A stretch of DNA of 64,000 nt from Nocardia goodfellowii (GTDB taxonomy: Bacteria; Actinomycetota; Actinomycetes; Mycobacteriales; Mycobacteriaceae): assembly GCF_017875645.1 (NCBI RefSeq), contig NZ_JAGGMR010000001.1, positions 3,472,001 to 3,536,000 of the forward strand. The letters are read 5' to 3'. A model generated the notes under the pieces. The model made no database searches. It was given only the letters and a program-made list of their open reading frames with translations, and was not told where the DNA came from. Shown one piece after another: positions 19,889 through 29,170 of this stretch. Each line of letters starts with the position of its first letter. The stretch's first letter is position 1. A program made the translations under genes and the position numbers.

Positions 19889-20200
19889 TCAGGTCTGGTT
19901 CGCCGCGCTGACGATCGCGGGGAGTAGTCCGGGCAGGGCCTGGTCGATGTCGGCGGTGCGCAGGCGCTGGTGGATCTGGCCGTCGATGACGAGGCGTTCG
20001 ATGAGCCCGGCTTCGCGCAGGATCTTGAAATGGTGGGTGGCGGTGGATTTGTTGATCACGCCGTAGAGGGCGCTGCACCGGACGGCGGTGCCGGCGTTGC
20101 TGAGGCGGCGGATCATTTCCAACCGGATGGGATCCTGCAGCGCGCCCAGGACGGTGGGCAGCGAGGCGACCGGCGGCAGCGGTTCCTTGGCTTCGGTCAT
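19889..20200 (-). CDS. ArsR-family winged-helix regulator
   Basis: A 103-aa ArsR/SmtB-type DNA-binding protein with the helix-turn-helix around residues 22-75 (LQDPIRLEMIRRLSNAG, then SALYGVINKSTATHHFKIL). No Cys/His metal site is evident apart from a single Cys and the HH pair, so a metal ligand is doubtful. It is divergent from the MFS gene with a 94-bp gap and most likely represses it. Confidence 0.85.
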   Translation of the reverse strand: MTEAKEPLPPVASLPTVLGALQDPIRLEMIRRLSNAGTAVRCSALYGVINKSTATHHFKILREAGLIERLVIDGQIHQRLRTADIDQALPGLLPAIVSAANQT

Positions 20201-20294
20201 GAGCTACCTCACAGATGGGTTCGATGTTCGTCGTACCGGTTGTAGGGTTCGACTGGAGTTCGATAGACATCAAACTTACCTGATCGGAGCGATG

Positions 20295-21503
20295 ATGGCA
20301 GCGACAGTGGCCGCCGGCGAGCAGACCGTACAGCGTTGGGCGTACCCGTTGGTGCTGGCCGCGAGCGGTGTGGCGCTCGGGGTGTCCGGGGTTCCCGCTC
20401 CGCTGTACGGGTTGTACGAAACGCAATGGCACCTGTCCCCGCTGACCACGACCGTGGTCTTCGCGGTGTATGCCTTCGCCGCCCTCGCCGCGGTGCTGGT
20501 CTCGGGCCGGATCTCCGATGTGGTGGGCCGCAAGCCGGTGCTTCTGGGCGCTTTCGCCATCATGATCGTCGGTCTGGTGGTGTTCATGCTGGCCGATTCG
20601 GTGCCGATGTTGTTGCTGGCCAGAGCTTTACACGGGTTGGCGGTCGGGTCGACGGTGGTGGCTGGCGCGGCGGCGCTGCTGGATCTGCGGCCGCATCGTG
20701 GCGCGCGCTCCGGACAGCTCAGCGGTGTCGCCTTCAATGTCGGTATGGCCGTGGCGATTCTGGGCTCCGCGCTGCTGGCGCAGTACGCGCCGTATCCGTT
20801 GCGCACCCCCTACGTGGTGATCACCGTGGTCTGCTTGATCATCGGTGTCGGGGTGCTGGCGTTGCGGGAGCCGCACGGCGCCCGGGTTGCCGGTCGCATT
20901 CGGATCGCAAAACCAGCTGTGCCGCAAGAGATCTCCGCGGACTTCTGGTTCTCCGCGATCGGCGTGATGGCGGCCTGGTCGGTGCTCGGGGTGTTGCTGT
21001 CGCTGTACCCGTCGCTGGCCGCGCAGCAGACCGGCATCCACAATCTGGTCTTCGGCGGGGCGGTGGTCGCCTCGACCGCGCTGTCCGGCGCCACCAGCCA
21101 GCTGTTCGCGACGGGTATCCCCGCCCGGCGCGCGGCGATCATCGGCGACACCGGGATGGCTTTCGCGCTGCTGCTGACCGTGCCCGCGCTGGCCACCCAC
21201 AACTGGGTCGTGGTGCTGGCGGCGGGCGTGCTGCTGGGTGTGACTTTCGGGCTCGGGTTCGGCGGGTCGCTGCGACACCTGTCCAACGTCGTGCCGCACC
21301 ACAAGCGGGGTGAGACGATGTCGGCGTACTACCTGCTGGCCTACTCGGCGATGGCGTTGCCGACCATTCTCGCGGGCTGGGCCGCCACGACCTGGGGACT
21401 GAACAATGTCTTCCCGTGGTTCGTCGGCGTGGTGGCCCTCGCCTGCCTGATCGCCGCCGGGCTGGGTGTCCGCGGCAATCGGCGTGCCGACCGGTCGGCC
21501 TGA
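20295..21503 (+). CDS. MFS transporter
   Basis: A 12-helix major facilitator protein of 402 aa, probably a drug/H+ antiporter. Motif A between helices 2 and 3 is visible (SGRISDVVGRKPVLL, about 64-78), followed by ARALHGLAVGSTVV. The ATG at 20295 has CGGAG with 5-nt spacing; an adjacent ATG at 20292 is too close to it. Upstream open frame belongs to the intergenic region and the reverse strand. Regulation by the divergent ArsR-type gene is likely. Substrate unknown. Confidence 0.87.
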   Translation: MAATVAAGEQTVQRWAYPLVLAASGVALGVSGVPAPLYGLYETQWHLSPLTTTVVFAVYAFAALAAVLVSGRISDVVGRKPVLLGAFAIMIVGLVVFMLADSVPMLLLARALHGLAVGSTVVAGAAALLDLRPHRGARSGQLSGVAFNVGMAVAILGSALLAQYAPYPLRTPYVVITVVCLIIGVGVLALREPHGARVAGRIRIAKPAVPQEISADFWFSAIGVMAAWSVLGVLLSLYPSLAAQQTGIHNLVFGGAVVASTALSGATSQLFATGIPARRAAIIGDTGMAFALLLTVPALATHNWVVVLAAGVLLGVTFGLGFGGSLRHLSNVVPHHKRGETMSAYYLLAYSAMALPTILAGWAATTWGLNNVFPWFVGVVALACLIAAGLGVRGNRRADRSA

Positions 21504-21604
21504 ATCCGGCGTTCCGTCCACCGGATGGGTGACACCTGAAAAGGGCTGGGGCACAGGCATAGCCGCTCTTGTCCTGTAGGCGCGGTACGCCGATCCCGTT
21601 TACC

Positions 21605-23074
21605 ATGCCCATCATGCGATGGGGGAGGCTGGGTGATCGGGTGCGCCGCGCCGCACTGTTCTTCGCAGTGTCGACCGTGGTACTCCTCGGCCTGGTCATC
21701 GGGGGAGTGACCTGGTGGCTGCTGCGGCTCGGCCTGGGAGTCGAGGCGGAACGGCCGAACCAGGTGCAACTCACCGCGATCGCGCTGGCGGTGCTCGCGG
21801 GCATCGGCGGGGCGGTCGCGGTGACGGTGGCCTACCGCCGCCAGCGGGACCTGGAACGCGGGCGCTTCGCCGAACTCATCGGCGGCGCGGTGCGGCAATT
21901 GGGCGACGAAGACCCGGCCGTGCGGATCGCGGGGGTCTACGCCGTGGCCGTGATCGCCGACGAATGCGCCACACCGCGCCGGCGCCAGCAGTGCGTCGAC
22001 GTACTGTGCGGCTATCTCCGGCTACCGTATGAACCCGGCGACGGCTCGAATCATCTTGTCTCCCGCGCGGAATCGATGGAGGAGTCCGGCAGCCGGGTGG
22101 AGCGGGTCTATCACATCCGGCGCGACGATCGCGAGGTGCGGCGCACCATCGTCCGGGTCATCGCCGAACACCTGCGCCGCGCGCCGCGGGATTCCTGGTC
22201 CCGGCGCTATGCCGAGGTCTCCTGGTCCCAGTGCGACTTCGATTTCACCGGCGCGGTATTCGACGATGCCGACTTCCAGGGGGTCGAATTCGGCGGTCGC
22301 TGGACTGTCTTCGCGGGTACCCGGTTCGTCGGCGATCTACGCACGGATTTCGAACGTGCTCGCTTCACCGGACGGCACGTCACCTTCCACGGCGCGGTAT
22401 TCGGCGAAGCGCCCGTGGTATTCGACCGAGCCGAGTTCCGCTGCGCCCATACGAGTTTCGACGAGGCGATCTTCAAATCGCCCTATACCTCGTTCGACGA
22501 CGTGGTCTTCGCGGGCATCCGCACCGGATATACCGGCGCCAGATTCGTCGGCGAGGAGACATCGTTCCGGGCCACCAGATTCGGTGCGGAATCGACCTCC
22601 TTCGAGGGCGCGACCGTAGACGGCGAGCGCGTATCGTTCGCGCACGCGGTCTTCGGCGGTACCCGGGTCGCGTTCAGTGGCGCCCATTTCTGTGCCGCCG
22701 CCGTCGAATTCGACGATGCGCGCTTCGGCGGGCAGGCCTGGCGGCGCAACAAGGGCACCCGTGAGATCGATTTCGCCAAGGCGCAATTCCACGGCGGCGC
22801 CACCTTCGCGCGCACCGTGCTGGGCGGGCGCGCCGCCGATTTCACCGCCTGCGACTTCTTCGGCGATGTTTCCTTCGCCGAGGCGCGTTTCGCCGCCGGG
22901 CAGATCCACTTCGACGCTCCGACAGCCTGGGTGGGTGTGCGCTTCGACTGGGACGAAAACCCAACTCGCAAACCGAGTTCGGTGCTGCCGAGTCCGTGGC
23001 CCCCGGCGCTGGACGCAGTGCCCGCGCCGGAGGCGTGCGGCACTACGCCGGCCAACCGCCGTACGGGACGGTGA
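21605..23074 (+). CDS. Membrane-anchored pentapeptide-repeat protein
   Basis: A 489-aa protein with two N-terminal transmembrane helices (about 15-38 and 52-74), then a helical cytosolic domain (about 80-205). A long pentapeptide-like repeat region follows (about 205-455), with a recurrent F at five- or ten-residue spacing: FDFTGAVFDDADFQGVEF, FRCAHTSFDEAIF, FRATRFGAESTSF. Such repeats fold as a right-handed quadrilateral beta helix. Domain layout resembles membrane-anchored pentapeptide proteins of actinobacteria of unknown role. Start may be ATG 21605 or 21614. The 3' end overlaps the convergent glyoxalase gene by 32 nt. Confidence 0.82.
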   Translation: MPIMRWGRLGDRVRRAALFFAVSTVVLLGLVIGGVTWWLLRLGLGVEAERPNQVQLTAIALAVLAGIGGAVAVTVAYRRQRDLERGRFAELIGGAVRQLGDEDPAVRIAGVYAVAVIADECATPRRRQQCVDVLCGYLRLPYEPGDGSNHLVSRAESMEESGSRVERVYHIRRDDREVRRTIVRVIAEHLRRAPRDSWSRRYAEVSWSQCDFDFTGAVFDDADFQGVEFGGRWTVFAGTRFVGDLRTDFERARFTGRHVTFHGAVFGEAPVVFDRAEFRCAHTSFDEAIFKSPYTSFDDVVFAGIRTGYTGARFVGEETSFRATRFGAESTSFEGATVDGERVSFAHAVFGGTRVAFSGAHFCAAAVEFDDARFGGQAWRRNKGTREIDFAKAQFHGGATFARTVLGGRAADFTACDFFGDVSFAEARFAAGQIHFDAPTAWVGVRFDWDENPTRKPSSVLPSPWPPALDAVPAPEACGTTPANRRTGR

Positions 23075-23438
23075 TCAACTCCAGGTAGTGGCCGCTCGGA
23101 TCCTCGAAGTAGACGCCGCGACCGCCGTCGTGATGATTGATCTCGTTGACGCCGTGCTTCTGCGGATCCGCCCAGTGGTCCAGCTTGTAGCGCTGGATCT
23201 TGGCGTAGGCCGCGTCGAATTCGGCTTCGGAAATCAAAAAGGCGTAGTGCTGGGGTTGGATCTCGTCGATGAACGGCGGAACATTCGCCATATCGAAGGT
23301 GACACCGTTCGCGGTGGTCAGCGGGATGAAAGGACCCGCTTCCGTGCCGATTTCCAATCCCAGGATGTCCGACCAGAATTCCGCGGACACCCGCTTGTCG
23401 CGACAACCGACAATGGTGTGATTGAACTGAACTGACAG
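23043..23438 (-). CDS. VOC/glyoxalase family protein with probable CTG start
   Basis: A 131-aa single vicinal-oxygen-chelate domain protein (FWSDILGLEI, HYAFLISEAEFDAAY, GVYFEDPSGHYLELIT). A GTG at 23390 would start inside the first beta strand and lose LSVQFNHTIVGCRDKR. An in-frame CTG at 23438, seven bases after a perfect AAGGAG, restores the usual first strand with its metal-site His. I therefore take CTG as the start. Substrate is unknown. It is convergent with the pentapeptide gene. Confidence 0.78.
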   Translation of the reverse strand: MSVQFNHTIVGCRDKRVSAEFWSDILGLEIGTEAGPFIPLTTANGVTFDMANVPPFIDEIQPQHYAFLISEAEFDAAYAKIQRYKLDHWADPQKHGVNEINHHDGGRGVYFEDPSGHYLELITVPYGGWPA

Positions 23439-23592
23439 GGGATTACTCCTTGCAGTCGTGACGGTCCCGACCCTGGGCTCGGTACAAGGCGGCCGACAGG
23501 AGCACCGTCACGGTGCCCGAGATTAGTGGGCGCGGCACGTGTTTTTCAACCCCGGAGTGACGCAGGCCATGGTCGGCGGTAGCGTCGGGCGA

Positions 23593-24696
23593 ATGAAGAT
23601 TCGTGGTGCGGTTCTGGAGCGGATCGCGGCCCCCGTGCCTTTCGCCGAGTCGGCCCCGATCACCATCTGCGAGCTCGACCTCGCCGAACCCGGCCCCGGT
23701 GAACTGCTGGTCCGGATCGAGGCCGCCGGGTTGTGCCATTCCGATCTGTCCGTGGTGGACGGCAATCGGGTGCGTCCGGTGCCGATGCTGCTCGGGCACG
23801 AGGCCGCCGGGCGAGTCGAGGCGGTCGGTCCCGGCGACGGTGACATCGCGGTCGGACAGCGGGTCGTGATGACCTTTCTACCGCGTTGCGGAGAGTGTGC
23901 CGGGTGTGCGAGCGAGGGTCGAACCCCTTGCGGGCCCGGCAGTCTCGCCAATAACGCGGGTGAGCTCCTCAACGGCGGGCGCAGGCTGCGCCGCGACGGC
24001 GCGGAGGTGCACCATCACCTGGGTGTGTCCGCCTTCGCCACGCATGCCGTGGTAGACCGCCGCTCCGTCGTGCCGGTCGACGACGATGTCCCGCCGGAAG
24101 TCGCCGCCGTCCTCGGCTGTGCGGTGCTCACCGGTGGTGGCGCGCTGTTGAATTCGGCGAAGCCCGGCCCCGGCGATCGCATCATGGTCGTCGGCCTCGG
24201 CGGCGTCGGCATGGCCGCGGTGCTGGTCGGCGTCTCCCTCGGCCGCGAGGTCATCGCCGTCGACACCGTGGCCGAAAAGCTGACTCTCGCCACCGAACTC
24301 GGGGCCGCCGCGGTCCACACGCCTGGTGAACTGGCGGACCGGGGTATCCAGGCCGAGATCGTGATCGAGGCCGCAGGCAACATCCCTGCTTTCGAAACCG
24401 CCGTGGCCGCCACCGCCGCGGGCGGCACGACCGTCACCGTCGGGTTGCCTGCCCCCGACGCGCGCGCGAGCATTTCCCCGCTCACGTTGGTCGCGCAGGG
24501 GCGCACCATCGTCGGCAGTTACCTCGGCTCGGCCGTCCCCGCCCGCGACATCCCCGAATACGTGCGCATGTGGCGTGCGGGCCGGCTTCCCGTCGAGCGC
24601 CTCGTCTCCGCGCACATCGGCCTCGACCGGATCAACCACGCGATGGACGAACTCGCCGCCGGCCACGCACTCCGCCAGGTCATCGTCTTCGACTGA
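23593..24696 (+). CDS. Zinc-dependent alcohol dehydrogenase
   Basis: A 367-aa medium-chain dehydrogenase/reductase. The catalytic zinc site is GLCHSD (about 46-51) and GHEAAG (about 71), and the structural zinc cysteines are in CGECAGCASEGRTPC (about 99-113). The Rossmann motif is VVGLGGVGMAAVLVG (about 199). It would oxidise alcohols or reduce aldehydes with NAD(P), possibly thiol adducts; the exact substrate is open. The ATG at 23593 (MKIRGAVLE) is the family-typical start, while the upstream ATG at 23539 adds unlike sequence. Confidence 0.88.
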   Translation: MKIRGAVLERIAAPVPFAESAPITICELDLAEPGPGELLVRIEAAGLCHSDLSVVDGNRVRPVPMLLGHEAAGRVEAVGPGDGDIAVGQRVVMTFLPRCGECAGCASEGRTPCGPGSLANNAGELLNGGRRLRRDGAEVHHHLGVSAFATHAVVDRRSVVPVDDDVPPEVAAVLGCAVLTGGGALLNSAKPGPGDRIMVVGLGGVGMAAVLVGVSLGREVIAVDTVAEKLTLATELGAAAVHTPGELADRGIQAEIVIEAAGNIPAFETAVAATAAGGTTVTVGLPAPDARASISPLTLVAQGRTIVGSYLGSAVPARDIPEYVRMWRAGRLPVERLVSAHIGLDRINHAMDELAAGHALRQVIVFD

Positions 24697-24748
24697 CCAT
24701 CGTCCGCCTGACCTGGATGCTTACCTCCAGCGGGGGTATTCGACCAAA

Positions 24749-24760
24749 AAGTAGGTACTT
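24749..24760. promoter_or_regulatory. AAGTA-GG-TACTT palindrome
   Basis: Perfect 12-bp palindrome 79 bp before the imine-reductase-like gene. The sequence resembles operators of HxlR/MarR-type redox or aldehyde sensors, but no such regulator is adjacent, so the assignment is tentative. Confidence 0.35.
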
Positions 24761-24838
24761 GTCGCCACGCCGCAGCCACCCGAAGACTGAGCGCCCGGGG
24801 CCGCGGAGCCCCCGCAGCGAACCAACTTGGGAGGCAAC

Positions 24839-25723
24839 ATGACCGGCAGCAGCCGCACACCCGTGACAGTGCTCGGAGTCGGCTCGATGGGCAGGGCGGT
24901 GGCCATGGCACTGCTGGCCGCCGGACACCCGACCGCGGTGTGGAACCGCAGCCCGGAGCGCGCGGCGGCACTGGTGGAGCACGGTGCCGTCCACGCGCGC
25001 ACGATCCAGGACGCGATCACCGCCGGCCCGGTGATCGTCTCGGTACTCACCGGATTCGACGCGACACTGGACACCCTGGCTCCGGTCGCGGACGCGCTGG
25101 CCGGTCGAACCGTGCTGACGCTCAACAGCGGGTCGCCCGCCGGTGCCCGCCGGATGGCCGAATGGATCGCCGCGCGGGATGCCCGATTCCTCGCCGGCGC
25201 GATCAAGAATGTGCCTGCCGCGGTGGGTGATTCGGAGACCCTGCTGTACTTCGGCGGCGATCGCGCCGTCTTCGACCACCACGCCGAAATACTGCGCGCA
25301 CTGGGTGGCGACATCGTGCACCTGGGACCGGAGCCGGATCTCGCCGCGCTCTACGAGTCGGCGGTCGGCGCGACGCTGCTTCCGGCGCTGCTCGGATTCC
25401 TGGAGGGCGCGGCGGTGCTCGCCACGCGTGGCATTCCGGCCGCGGCGATGGTGCCCTACTCGCGCAAGTGGCTCCAGATGATCGAGTCCCTGCTGCCGAT
25501 TCTCGCCGCGGAGATCGACACGGCCGACTACTCCCGACTGGGTTCCTCGATCGCGCTGTTCCACGCGGCCGTCGCCGAAGACGAGGCCCTGGCAGCCGAA
25601 TCCGGCGTCGACATGTCCTGGCACGCGGCGATGCACGATCTGCTCCGTCGCGCGGTCGCGGAAGGCCGTGGCGAACAGAGCATTACGGCCCTGTTCGAGG
25701 TCATCAGGAAGCCCGCGGCGTAG
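24839..25723 (+). CDS. NAD(P)-binding reductase, imine-reductase-like
   Basis: A 294-aa member of the beta-hydroxyacid dehydrogenase/6-phosphogluconate dehydrogenase superfamily. The Rossmann motif is VLGVGSMGRAVAMALLAAGH (about 11-30) followed by VWNRSPERA, typical of NADPH preference. The region GAIKNVPAAVGDSETLLYFGG and the all-helical C-terminal domain are closest to bacterial imine reductases, which lack the catalytic Lys of true hydroxyacid dehydrogenases. The ATG at 24839 lies 4 nt after GGGAGG. Physiological substrate unknown. Confidence 0.82.
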   Translation: MTGSSRTPVTVLGVGSMGRAVAMALLAAGHPTAVWNRSPERAAALVEHGAVHARTIQDAITAGPVIVSVLTGFDATLDTLAPVADALAGRTVLTLNSGSPAGARRMAEWIAARDARFLAGAIKNVPAAVGDSETLLYFGGDRAVFDHHAEILRALGGDIVHLGPEPDLAALYESAVGATLLPALLGFLEGAAVLATRGIPAAAMVPYSRKWLQMIESLLPILAAEIDTADYSRLGSSIALFHAAVAEDEALAAESGVDMSWHAAMHDLLRRAVAEGRGEQSITALFEVIRKPAA

Positions 25724-25811
25724 CCGGACGCTGTCGGGTCTGGCGTGGCGGGCAGGCAGGGAGTAGCCTGAATTGACCAGTGTAGTCATAAGGGCTTGAG
25801 GGGTGGTCTCG

Positions 25812-26111
25812 ATGGCGCGTAAGCGGGCGGAGCCGGCGCAGGCTTCGGAACAACCGGATATCGCTTGGCCGGTAGCCGACGCGAAGGCGAAGTTCTCCGA
25901 GTTGATCGACACCGTAGATCGGGAGGGCCCGCAGGTGATCACCAAACACGGCCGTGAAGTCGCCGTCGTGGTGCCCATCGAGGAATGGCGGCGCAAGAGC
26001 CGCCGCCAGGGCAGCTTCGCCGAGTTCATGGCGGCCTCGCCGTTGCGCGGTTCGCGGCTGGAACTGGAACGGGAACGGAGCGATCCCTCGCATCGTGACG
26101 TGGCGTTGTGA
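25812..26111 (+). CDS. Phd/YefM-type antitoxin
   Basis: A 99-aa protein whose residues 20-65 form the Phd/YefM dimerisation and DNA-binding fold (WPVADAKAKFSELIDTVDREGPQVITKHGREVAVVV), with a C-terminal tail likely to wrap the toxin. The ATG at 25812 follows GAGGGGTGG; a GTG at 25803 is an alternative. It overlaps the PIN toxin by 4 nt (GTGA), the classical antitoxin-first order. Expected to autorepress the operon with its toxin. Confidence 0.88.
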   Translation: MARKRAEPAQASEQPDIAWPVADAKAKFSELIDTVDREGPQVITKHGREVAVVVPIEEWRRKSRRQGSFAEFMAASPLRGSRLELERERSDPSHRDVAL

Positions 26112-26563
26112 CGGCGAGTGCGGAACGGGTCGTCGAGCGGCCCGGATTCCTCTTGGACACGAACGCCATCTCGGAGTGGATCAAACCGCTGCCCGACCCC
26201 GGGCTCATGGAGTGGTCGCACGCCACCGACGAGGATCGGATGTATCTGAGTGCCCTCACCATCGGGGAAGTCCGGCGCGGCGTCGATCGCCTCCGGGACG
26301 GGCCGCGCAAGGCCCGTCTGACCGCGTGGCTCGCCGAGGATGTCGTCGACCGATTCGGCGACCGATTGCTGTGTGTCGACACGGCTGTCGCCCAGGCCTG
26401 GGGCAGGATCCGGGCGCGAGCCGAATCGGACGGCCACTCCGTCGATCCGGTGGACGGCCTCATCGCGGCGACCGCGGAATCGTATGGCCTCGTCGTCGTC
26501 ACCCGGAACCGGAAGGATTTCCTGGCCACCGGGGTTCCGGTCCTGTGCCCCTGGGCCGAATAG
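26108..26563 (+). CDS. PIN-domain toxin (FitB/VapC-like)
   Basis: A 151-aa PIN-domain ribonuclease, probable toxin of the module. Acidic active-site residues are visible: Asp in LLDTNAISEW (about 17), Glu in TIGEVRRG (about 53), Asp in VDGLIAATA (about 117), with the closing TRNRKDF motif. Length and the long N-terminal half resemble FitB-type PIN proteins. The start overlaps the antitoxin stop, giving coupled translation. The target RNA is unknown. Confidence 0.88.
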   Translation: MTASAERVVERPGFLLDTNAISEWIKPLPDPGLMEWSHATDEDRMYLSALTIGEVRRGVDRLRDGPRKARLTAWLAEDVVDRFGDRLLCVDTAVAQAWGRIRARAESDGHSVDPVDGLIAATAESYGLVVVTRNRKDFLATGVPVLCPWAE

Positions 26564-27897
<1,334 letters not shown>

Positions 27898-27901
27898 CAC
27901 C

Positions 27902-28354
27902 GTGGCTCGACTGCTGATCATCCACCACACTCCGTCCCCGCACATGCAGGCCATGTTCGAGGCGGTGGTCTCCGGTGCGACCGACCCGGAGATCGAGGGG
28001 GTGGAGGTCGAACGTCGTGCCGCTCTGGCGGTCACCGCCAGCGACGTGCTCGCCGCCGACGGCTACCTTCTCGGGACCCCGGCGAACCTCGGCTATATGT
28101 CCGGCGCGTTGAAGCATGCTTTCGACACGTTCTATTACCCGTGTCTCGATTCCACCCGCGGTCGTCCGTACGGTTTGTACATCCACGGCAACGAAGGCAC
28201 CGAGGGAGCTGAGCGGGGCGTGGAAGCCGCGACCACGGGTCTCGGGTGGGAGAAGGCGGCCGCCGCGGTCATCCTGTCGGGGGCGCCGGGCAAGGACGAT
28301 ATTCAGCGTTGCTGGGAACTCGGCGCCACCGTCGCCGCCCATCTCATGGGGTGA
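27902..28354 (+). CDS. Flavodoxin-fold NAD(P)H-dependent FMN reductase-like protein
   Basis: A 150-aa flavodoxin-like protein of the NADPH-dependent FMN reductase superfamily. The loop LIIHHTPSPHMQAM (about 5-18) fits the FMN phosphate site, YLLGTPANLGYMSGALKHAFD (about 56-76) the second flavin loop, and YIHGNEGTEGAERG the third. The GTG at 27902 lies 4 nt after the preceding stop, so it belongs to the dapB transcript. The electron acceptor is unknown. A terminator hairpin follows. Confidence 0.85.
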   Translation: MARLLIIHHTPSPHMQAMFEAVVSGATDPEIEGVEVERRAALAVTASDVLAADGYLLGTPANLGYMSGALKHAFDTFYYPCLDSTRGRPYGLYIHGNEGTEGAERGVEAATTGLGWEKAAAAVILSGAPGKDDIQRCWELGATVAAHLMG

Positions 28355-28366
28355 CCGGAGACGAGA

Positions 28367-28393
28367 ATGGGGTGGCCCTTAGGACCACCCCGT
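28367..28393 (+). terminator. Hairpin after the dapB operon
   Basis: Stem GGGGTGG / CCACCCC (28369-28375 and 28385-28391) with extra pairing inside and outside, followed by TTCGGATTTCG. It separates the plus-strand operon from the convergent minus-strand small ORF. Confidence 0.6.
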
Positions 28394-28415
28394 TCGGATT
28401 TCGTTGCGCGCGAGC

Positions 28416-28520
28416 TTATGCGAGGCCCCAGGCGTGCAGCAGGTAGGTGATGTTGACCGCGATGTTGGTCACGACGTTCGCCAGGTTGAGGGCGGCGGAA
28501 CCCAGGTCGAGCAGCGGCAT
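28416..28520 (-). CDS. 34-aa hydrophobic small protein
   Basis: Small ORF of 34 residues, beginning MPLLDLGSAALNLAN and ending LLHAWGLA. It is almost wholly hydrophobic with no basic residue except one His, and would form one amphipathic or membrane helix. GAGGAA lies 6 nt upstream of the ATG at 28520, a good ribosome site, and a terminator hairpin on the plus side lies just beyond its stop. It is the last of three tiny minus-strand ORFs that are divergent from a two-component system. Function unknown; a secreted or membrane-active peptide is one possibility. Confidence 0.55.
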   Translation of the reverse strand: MPLLDLGSAALNLANVVTNIAVNITYLLHAWGLA

Positions 28521-28726
28521 AGCTATTCCTCGGATCGATCGACGTGCTGTCGCTTCGACGGTAGGAGGAGTGGCAAATGTCAGGCAAACTCGAGTGCTGG
28601 TCATCGTGAGTTGCGGCGCTCAGCGGCAGGGGCCGAGCGTTGTTGCCCGGCAATGGATCCGGCGGTCTCGCGTGGGCCGGGGCGCACGCCGCCTCGGTGT
28701 CCACTATGAGGCAACTCACGAATTCG

Positions 28727-28867
28727 TCAGCCGCGGTGGAACGGGACGGCCTGTCCGGCCGCGCCGAACAGTGCGAGCAGGCGAGCGAACCGGGTCCGCA
28801 TCGAACTGGTGGCGGACTCGGCCCGCCGTACGCCGGTGCCTCGAGTGGTCACAGCATGGGTTGTCAT
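28727..28867 (-). CDS. 46-aa basic small protein
   Basis: Small ORF starting MTTHAVTTRGTGVRR, with seven Arg and a C-terminal segment FARLLALFGAAGQAV. A perfect AAGGAGG lies 7 nt before its ATG, inside the last codons of the preceding 37-aa ORF. The two are spaced by 2 nt, so translation is likely coupled. No family is recognised. The strong ribosome site is the main evidence that it is real. Confidence 0.5.
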   Translation of the reverse strand: MTTHAVTTRGTGVRRAESATSSMRTRFARLLALFGAAGQAVPFHRG

Positions 28868-28869
28868 GG

Positions 28870-28983
28870 TTACGCCTCCTTGTCGTCGAGATCTTTGAGG
28901 CCGGCCGCCATGGCCGTCCCGGTGAGCATGGCGAGCGTGGTCAGAACCGTGCCCGCGGCGACTAGTGCGGTAATGGCTTGCAT
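28870..28983 (-). CDS. 37-aa small membrane peptide
   Basis: Small ORF with a single hydrophobic helix (about residues 3-27; MQAITALVAAGTVLTTLAML at the start) and a charged tail ending DLDDKEA. Its own ribosome site is weak, but its stop lies in the spacer of the next ORF's strong AAGGAGG. It is the first of three small ORFs divergent from the response regulator, 187 bp away. It could be a membrane or exported peptide; no homologue is recognised. Confidence 0.5.
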   Translation of the reverse strand: MQAITALVAAGTVLTTLAMLTGTAMAAGLKDLDDKEA

Positions 28984-29042
28984 GGCAGTAAGTTTCGCTT
29001 AGGCAATAAGCTGCCACCAGTGGCTGGATTGACATAGATCGC

Positions 29043-29069
29043 AAAAATTCGGCCAATCCCCCGATTTTT
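29043..29069. promoter_or_regulatory. AT-rich inverted repeat between small ORFs and response regulator
   Basis: Arms AAAAATTCGG and CCGATTTTT, identical apart from one inserted base, separated by 8 nt. The AT-rich dyad stands out in this GC-rich DNA and lies in the shared promoter region. It is a plausible site for the adjacent LuxR-type regulator. Confidence 0.45.
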
Positions 29070-29170
29070 GGTGTCTGACCTTTCCGGCTTCCGGCCCGTC
29101 ATACTCGACCTGACGTTGTAGCGGTGGGAAAGGTGAACCGGGTTTCGGCTCGGGATGGGAGTGTCGTTTG

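Noticed and set aside
28577..28609. Ten-codon plus-strand ORF after a strong AGGAGG (28564-28569)
   Set aside because: It is opposite to the minus-strand small ORFs, has no promoter or downstream gene to lead, and is too short to defend.
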